Shown here: in pieces, positions 58,411-64,000 of the stretch
Position numbering within the stretch: position 1 is the stretch's first letter
How the letters are laid out: the number at the start of each line of letters is the position of its first letter
NCBI RefSeq assembly: GCF_000142905.1
Contig: NW_013657624.1
Coordinates: forward strand, 1-64,000
DNA: 64,000 bases
Source of the DNA: Thecamonas trahens ATCC 50062
Taxonomy: Eukaryota; Apusozoa; Apusomonadida; Apusomonadidae
Direction of reading: 5' to 3'
Position numbers and translations under genes: made by a program
Notes under the pieces: generated by a model
What the model saw: the letters and a program-made list of their open reading frames with translations, nothing else
Database searches by the model: none
What the model was told of the DNA's origin: nothing

Positions 58411-58481
58411 CGGCTGCCGCTCTTGGCCATCACTCCCACTCAACTGTGCGCCCCCCCCCCCCCACCTTACCACTCATCAAC

Positions 58482-60072
58482 ATGGCCATCATCCCGCACG
58501 CTGCCGCAAACGCCCTCGATACCGCCCAGACTGCCCTCGACGCCCTCGCTGCTGATGTCGACCTCCTCTGTGAGCCGATCCTCGCCGCCGCAGGCGACGA
58601 CGCGCCGCACGCCGCTGACGAGCTTGCCGCCGCTCGCACAGACCTCCAAGCTGCGCTCGTCGGTACCCAGCGTACGCACCTTCCTTACACACAGACACAC
58701 CCTCTCTCACTCTCCCTTACCCGTACCCATCGGGTGCCATTTCCTTCATCTGTGTTCTCTGTACCCTGTTGGCCACCTCACTTTGGCGTGTCGCTCTTTT
58801 TGACGCCCTTTTCCGGAGATCGGTGTTTCTCGCTCATGATCACGCGTGATCAGAGCTCCTCACACAACATGCCCATGTTCTTCTGCGACCTTTTCCCGCT
58901 CCTCACTGCCCCCCTCCTTCCCCTATCCGCATCTAGAGCTCATTCAGCTGACCATCTCTGAGGCCGAGGACTTGCGGATGCACCAGCTGACCACCATCGA
59001 CAGCCTCCGTGCCCAGCTCGCCTCAAACTCAGCCGAGCTGGCTGCCGCCTCGGCTGCCGCCGCCTCCGTTCGCTCAAGCCTCACCGCCGCAAATGCTCGC
59101 TGCGACGATCTCCGCCGTCAGCTGCAATCCGCCCGTGCTGCTGCTGCCGCCGCCACCGCTGCTCCTCCTCCTCCCCGGCCGCATCCGGCTGTCACTGTCG
59201 TTACCGCTCTCAGCCTCCCCCTGGCGGCTTTGGTGTGGTCAGCGACTCATGCAAGCGATCTCGATCTGAGCCAGGCGCCCGCCGACGCCTCTGGCTCGCT
59301 CCTCGCCACCCTTCCGGCCCTGCTGCACGCAATGGCACCCGCTGAGCACGACACCCTACCTGGGGCGGCCTTGGCAAGCCTGATCACAGCGGCAGCGGCA
59401 GCCGAGTCCGGCGCAGCCCCGGCCCGCGCCCGCCCGGCAGCCATGACCACCATGCCTGGCTGCACGGCTCTGACCGCCGGCCGTTCTTGCCGAGACCCAG
59501 GCCGTGAATCCGGCGTTGACGCACTGCGGATGGTCCTGGTCGCCGAGGCCGTTCTCGGTGCGCTCGGCAACTCGGCATCGCGGCCAACCGGGCGGCTGGC
59601 CATCCTCGAGTCCGACGGCGTCGTTGACGCCCTCACTGCCATGCTCCTCGCGCTCGTTGACGCCACCGAGGCAATGCTCACCGCCTCACCGGGCCCATCG
59701 TCGTCGACCGGCCTTCATCTCTCTGCTCAAATTGAGCTCGCTTCGCGCCTTGTCACGCTTGTCCTCATCGCCATGTTCAACATCTCGCTCGGCCAACGCG
59801 GCGCACGTGAGCTCGTCGCCCGCGAGCCCGACACCCGGTCGGCCCTCTGCTGGATCGCCCGTTCCTGGCCCTCGGACGACATCCGTGTCAAGGCAGTTCA
59901 CCTCCTCTACTCTTTCCTCGAGTTCAAGGCCTTTACCCTCGCCTCTGAGCCCGAGCACGCTTCAGCTCGCGCCTTTTTTGCCGGTCTCGCCGCCGACGAC
60001 AACGACACCATCCGCAACACCGCACACGCCATTCTCTCCCACCTCCACGCCAAACCGGCGCCGTCCAAGTAA
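58482..60072 (+). CDS. HSF2BP/MEILB2-like protein, two exons
   Basis: Exons 58482-58671 and 58937-60072 join (C|AG) into 441 residues. The N-terminal 165 residues are an Ala/Leu-rich coiled coil (L-T-T-I-D-S-L-R-A-Q-L, L-R-R-Q-L). The C-terminal armadillo-type block resembles vertebrate HSF2BP in order and spacing: L-A-A-L-V-W, V-L-I-A-M-F-N-I-S-L-G-Q-R-G (human L-M-S-L-Y-N-V-S-I-N-L-K-G), S-D-D-I-R-V-K-A-V-H-L-L-Y-S-F-L-E and N-D-T-I-R-N-T-A-H-A-I-L-S-H-L. HSF2BP binds BRCA2 in meiotic recombination. The comparison is from memory and by eye, so a generic armadillo protein is possible. Confidence 0.62.
58672..58936 (+). other. Intron of HSF2BP-like gene
   Basis: 265 nt, donor CAGC|GTACGC and acceptor ATCTAG|AGCTC. 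The join keeps the coiled-coil frame (T-Q-Q-L-I-Q-L-T-I). The intron is pyrimidine-rich. Confidence 0.7.
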
Positions 60073-60091
60073 AAAGGCCTCATGCTACGCC

Positions 60092-63000
60092 TCATGATGA
60101 TGATGACGACGACGAGTAGGACGACTCGACAGATGCCTTCGCCGCCACTTCTCCCGCCAGTGCCTTGGGTCGTGGAGGAGGCACCGGCTTGGGCGGCTTG
60201 ACAAGCTCCACCGGCGCGGGCTGCGACGGCGCCTCGCCCGCTAGCAGCACATCCATCTCATCCAGCTCGAGCGAGTCAAAAGTGCCCATCGTTGCCGCGT
60301 CATTCGCGCCTCGCACATGCGCCGGCACCGCCGAGACTATCACCTCGTTCCGCGTGCCACTCTCCACGGCCTTGCCACCCCTGCTGGCCTGCTCTCCAGA
60401 TCCGACCACGCTCGTGAGCACGTCGACCACCTCGGGCATCCGATGCGAGTCGACGTCGCGCGCGTTGCGTGCCAGCCACGCCTGCACCCGCTTAGACTGG
60501 GGATTCGGCGCCGAGAAGCCCGCCGTCCGATGGGCGTAGATCTCGCGGACGTCTATGAAGATGAAGTAGGCCGAGAAGAGGAGGAAGGCGACAACAAGGA
60601 TGACCACAAAGGCCTCGACCACAATCGTCCGCTTGTCCGACGGCTCGAGATTGCCGGCATGCATCATGTTGGCCGCAAGGAGCACACCGAGAATGCACCC
60701 GGTGAGGCACTGCTCCATCTGGTTGTACATCGGGTAAAAGTACGGCTCATAGTAGAAGAATACCGCCATCGAGACCACAAAGGTGAGAATAAGCAGTGAG
60801 ATGAGAATGGTCACCGACCGCGAGAGGAAGAGCGTGAGGATGACAATGAACAGCCGCTTGCCGAGCAGCGGCAGGAGCGCGTAGTAGTACTGCGACCGGT
60901 ACAGCCGGTAGAGCATGCCATACCGCCGCATCGTTCGCATCGAGAACAGCACGTGCCGATGGCGGTACAGCGTGTACGCAATGATCCCAGGAATGCCCAC
61001 AATGTAGCCGAGCACTCCTGCAAGCCCAAACGGAAAGATCGACCACCACGTCTCGTCAAAACACGCCACAGACAGGTCCGCGTCCAGCATCCACCGCCCA
61101 TTGCGGAGCTTGGTGCAGTCGAATAGCAGCAGTGACGACTGCGAGAGCGGAATGTACAGGATCGCCCCGAGTGTGTACGTGAGGAAGAGTGCCACAGGCT
61201 TGAGTGAGATCTGCTGCAGCTCGGCACACGGCCGGATCACAAACGGGAGGACCGAAAAGAACAGGTACATAAAACCGAGCACAAGCGCAAAGAGCACCGC
61301 AGGCAGGAAGAGCGAGACAAGATACGTTGCTGCCCACGACTTGGTCGAGCACTGCGTGGCGAACAGGTTGACGTCGATCGAGAACACGTTGAAAACGTTG
61401 AGCAGCGACCCCGCTGTCGACGTCCACGAAAAGTTGACAGAGCCAAAGAGGCCCAGCATCTGCGCACCCACAACAGCCAGCGAGATCGACGGCGGGAAGA
61501 GCCGTGACCGCCCGCCATTTGGCGTCGCACGCCACCGTGCCTCCTGCTCCGCCGCGCTCAGGTTGCGGTCCTCCATCTCCGCCATCTTTCGCCGCACAAA
61601 CATGACATACAGCACCAGCGCCCCAACCACAGCACCAAGCACCACAAGGATCACAAGGAGCGCGAACAGGCCTCCAGAGCTCTTGGGGCACTTTCGGCAC
61701 GTCTGATCACTCGCAGAGTAGTACCCCTCTGAGCACGCAGAGCAGAGAAAGCCCTCATGCCCCGCCGAACACCGCTGACCAAGGCATGCGCCGCGCCGCG
61801 GGCACGGCGCAAATGTGTCCGCAGACGTCGCCGCGTACCCGGGCACCGCTACAGGCAGCTCTTCGCCGCCCGCACACGTCGCTCCCACAGGGCACGCCTT
61901 ACAAATCGTTCCAGGCCCTTCAAGGCTGTAGTTGTTGACCAGGCACGTGCAGTTGGCCCGCGACTCCGCGCCTTCCAGCCCATGCGTCGACGTCCCTTCG
62001 GGACACTCCTCGCACGTCAGTTGGTTCGGTTCGGCAGAGTACGTGTCGCGCCCACACGGCACGCAGTTGTCTGTCCGCGTCGGCGAAAACGTGCCTACCA
62101 CACAATACGACTCAACCGAGACTACAAACGGCGCACCTGCGATCGGGTCGCCATTAATCGACACAATGAGCGTGTAAAGCCCGGGAGAACTGAGTACGTA
62201 CGTCAGCGTGTACTCGCCGTTCCCGTGGTCTACCAGTGTTGTCGGGAAGCTCTCCCGCAAGTTCTTCAGCACCACAACAGGCCCGTCGCCGCCCAGCAGC
62301 CGGCGGTTCGATCCGGCATCGCGCGCCGTCACTGTCACGTTCGCCATGCGCTCCGCAAACACCGACGATACATCGCCTGATGCCGTCGATGCTGTCGCCA
62401 CCGTCGCCGCCGGTAGCACTTCCACAACCACAGGATTCCCGCCGCCCACCAGACCACCGTTGACACGGACCGTAAAGCTCTTCGGCCCACTCACGTCGCC
62501 CACAACCTCGCCTGGGATGCTCACTTCCCACCACCCGTTCGTCATGTGCGACGCAACAGCGCTCGGCACTCCATCAACGGTGATCACGTCATGGCTCGAA
62601 AGGTCAACAGCGTACCCGCCCGTCGCCATCGTCTGCACCGCAAAAGTCACAGTCTCGTTGATGAGTGTGTATGGCGGATGGACCACCACGCCCTGCGCCA
62701 GGAGCCGCTCCACATCGAGCCTTCCCTGGGTGCTCATCAGCTCCGTCGTCGCCACCACCGACGACGCCGCCGGGTCCGTCATTGCACACTGCGCCGATGC
62801 CGATCCGCTCCAGGTTCCGGACCTCGGGTCGCACTCCCGCACCCCCAGCCCCACAATTGCATAGCCCGACGAGCACGAGAACGTGCACGTCTCACCGCCA
62901 GTCGTTCCCGAGCACGAGACGCCGCCATTGGCCGGTGCCGGTAGCGGCCCGCCGCACGACACTGACGTCTCAAGCGTGCATGCAAGACTCGGCGTCGGCG

Positions 63001-64000
63001 TCCATACCGGTGGACTCGGTCCGTTGGCTACACACTCAAACGAGCGTGGTGCCCCTGCCGCTGAAAAGTAGTTTGGCAAGCACCCAAACGTGACGACCGA
63101 GCCCACAGGCGTGTTTGGCTGCGCCATCACCTGCTGCTGGACTAGCGGTGGTGGAGCAGCATCTGGACACTCGGATGACATGAGCGCGCCACGAATCGTG
63201 GATGAAATCGCGCTCACCACATCGTTGAACGAGTCCGCCCGGGATTAAAGTTGGCCACCGCAAGATCGCGCGCCGTCCCACCACCCAGCAGCAGCAAAGG
63301 TGAGGGGTCAAACGTACCCGGCCCAGTGCCTTGATGGAGACGGACTGAGTTTCCATTCTGCCCGCCCACAATGAGGTCGACCAGGCCATCGCCGTCCAGG
63401 TCAGCGGCATCCATAGAGTTCACGTACCCACCCGAGCCAATATACTCCTGTGGTGCCTCAAAGACTCCGTTCCCAGGATTGCTGAACACCTTGGCCTGAT
63501 TCCCGGTCGCGTAGCACCCAACCAGCAAGTCGAAATCGCCGTCGTTGTCGATGTCGGCGAGCCGGACCACAATCGGACTGCTGTGCGCCGTCGACACCAC
63601 CACCTCGGCGCCAAAGTTGCCAGCGCCATCGTTGGGCGCCCACGCGATGCGGTTGCTGTTCGATCCGCACGCGACAACGTCAATGTGTGCATCGTTGTTG
63701 ATCCGGCCCACCGCCACGTCCCGGATGTCGTTCATGCCCAGAATCGCCGGACTCTGGCTCGCAAACGTCGGGCTAGCCAGCTGCCCGTCGTGCGCGTGCC
63801 AGACCACTACCGAGGGCGCGTTGCGCCGACTCGTCACCATGTCCAAAAACCCGTCGCCGTTCAAATCGGCCAGTCGGACACGTTCCACGTTCGCCACCGC
63901 AAACTGGCCGAGCTGCGAAAACCGAGTGTTGGCGTCGGCGGCATCCGTGTTGACAAAGTAGCGGACGACGTGCGAACTATGCGATGCAACCGCAATGTCG
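60092..64000 (-). CDS. FG-GAP / Sushi / filamin-like / Cys-rich polytopic receptor (5' end outside window)
   Basis: Partial: the frame is open to the window edge. Order from the N-terminus: FG-GAP/VCBS repeats (63240-64000) with D-L-N-G-D-G, D-I-D-N-D-G and D-L-D-G-D-G calcium loops, two Sushi modules (about 62800-63170), a filamin/Ig-like domain (about 62110-62460) ending Y-T-L-I-V-S-I-N-G-D-P-I-A-G-A-P-F, a GCC2/GCC3-type cysteine-rich region (about 61690-62100), then about eight membrane helices (about 60540-61680) and a Ser-rich cytoplasmic tail. The frame breaks at CCCGGG (63238-63243); one extra G in the coding strand gives N-P-G-A-D-S-F-N-D-V-V-S. Large adhesion-type receptor; ligand and signalling unknown. 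Confidence 0.85.
63238..63243 (-). other. Apparent -1 frame break in polytopic receptor gene
   Basis: The FG-GAP frame runs out 25 bp after CCCGGGCGG; adding one G continues the next FG-GAP repeat (D-S-F-N-D-V-V) in the Sushi frame. Confidence 0.6.

Noticed and set aside
1-64000. tRNA, rRNA or organelle/viral insertions
   Set aside because: No T-loop, anticodon-stem or rRNA signature and no composition shift seen by eye; a tRNAscan/Infernal run would be decisive.

Overview
The window is nuclear DNA from a free-living eukaryotic protist: GC-rich, gene-dense (about 27 genes in 64 kb), with short and rare GT-AG introns, ATG starts that often follow C/A-rich or homopolymer leaders, and convergent genes separated by only 10-50 bp or overlapping. 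The gene set (eIF3a, an EAF-like factor, MFSD5, TMEM86/YhhN, a TBC Rab-GAP, ionotropic glutamate receptor-like channels, an HSF2BP-like protein) fits an amorphean/opisthokont-related lineage. From general knowledge of such genomes my best guess is an apusomonad such as Thecamonas trahens; no marker in the window proves this. A 383-nt run of N and several single-base frame breaks show a draft assembly.

Layout. 1-3 kb: a secretory-pathway kinase-like protein facing a secreted phospholipase-D-fold protein. 3.7-35 kb: a dispersed cluster of six paralogous single-pass receptors (starts at 3690+, 6926+, 18809+, 26389-, 32224-, 34905-). Each has a secreted N-terminal domain, usually a Sushi/CCP-like module, a cysteine-rich region built from D-x-C-G-V-C-x-G units, sometimes a polyproline stalk, one transmembrane helix, a cytoplasmic class III nucleotidyl-cyclase homology domain and usually a Ser/Arg-rich tail. 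They are interleaved with a GAS2-domain-like membrane protein, a YhhN/TMEM86 protein, an EAF-like factor, an SR-rich protein, an EF-hand mitochondrial carrier with N-terminal zinc knuckles, MFSD5 and a disordered protein. 36-43.7 kb: a TBC protein, a CBS-CBS-PB1-TPR protein and an armadillo-like protein. 43772-46935: an intact PIF/Harbinger DNA transposon with terminal inverted repeats and a TCA target duplication. 47.4-50.4 kb: two tandem minimal ionotropic glutamate receptors. 50.7-55.4 kb: a pepsin-like protease and eIF3a. 56.6-64 kb: an unknown protein, an HSF2BP-like protein and a large FG-GAP/Sushi/cysteine-rich polytopic receptor cut by the window edge.

The main candidate for an undescribed system is the receptor-cyclase cluster. 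The layout (large ectodomain, one membrane span, one cytoplasmic class III domain with a W-R-G-L-R-V-R-[VI]-G-[LI]-H signature) recalls trypanosomatid receptor adenylate cyclases, but the ectodomain is unrelated to theirs. Only two members (18809+ and 26389-) keep both metal-binding aspartates, and none keeps the canonical Asn/Arg transition-state pair in my hand alignment. The family therefore looks like a mixture of atypical cyclases and pseudocyclases, possibly acting as heterodimers or as cAMP/cGMP-independent receptors.

Most coding breaks in the window (eight confident cases) are repaired by one missing base, often next to a homopolymer. I treat them as probable sequence undercalls, not as pseudogenes, and describe each in place.
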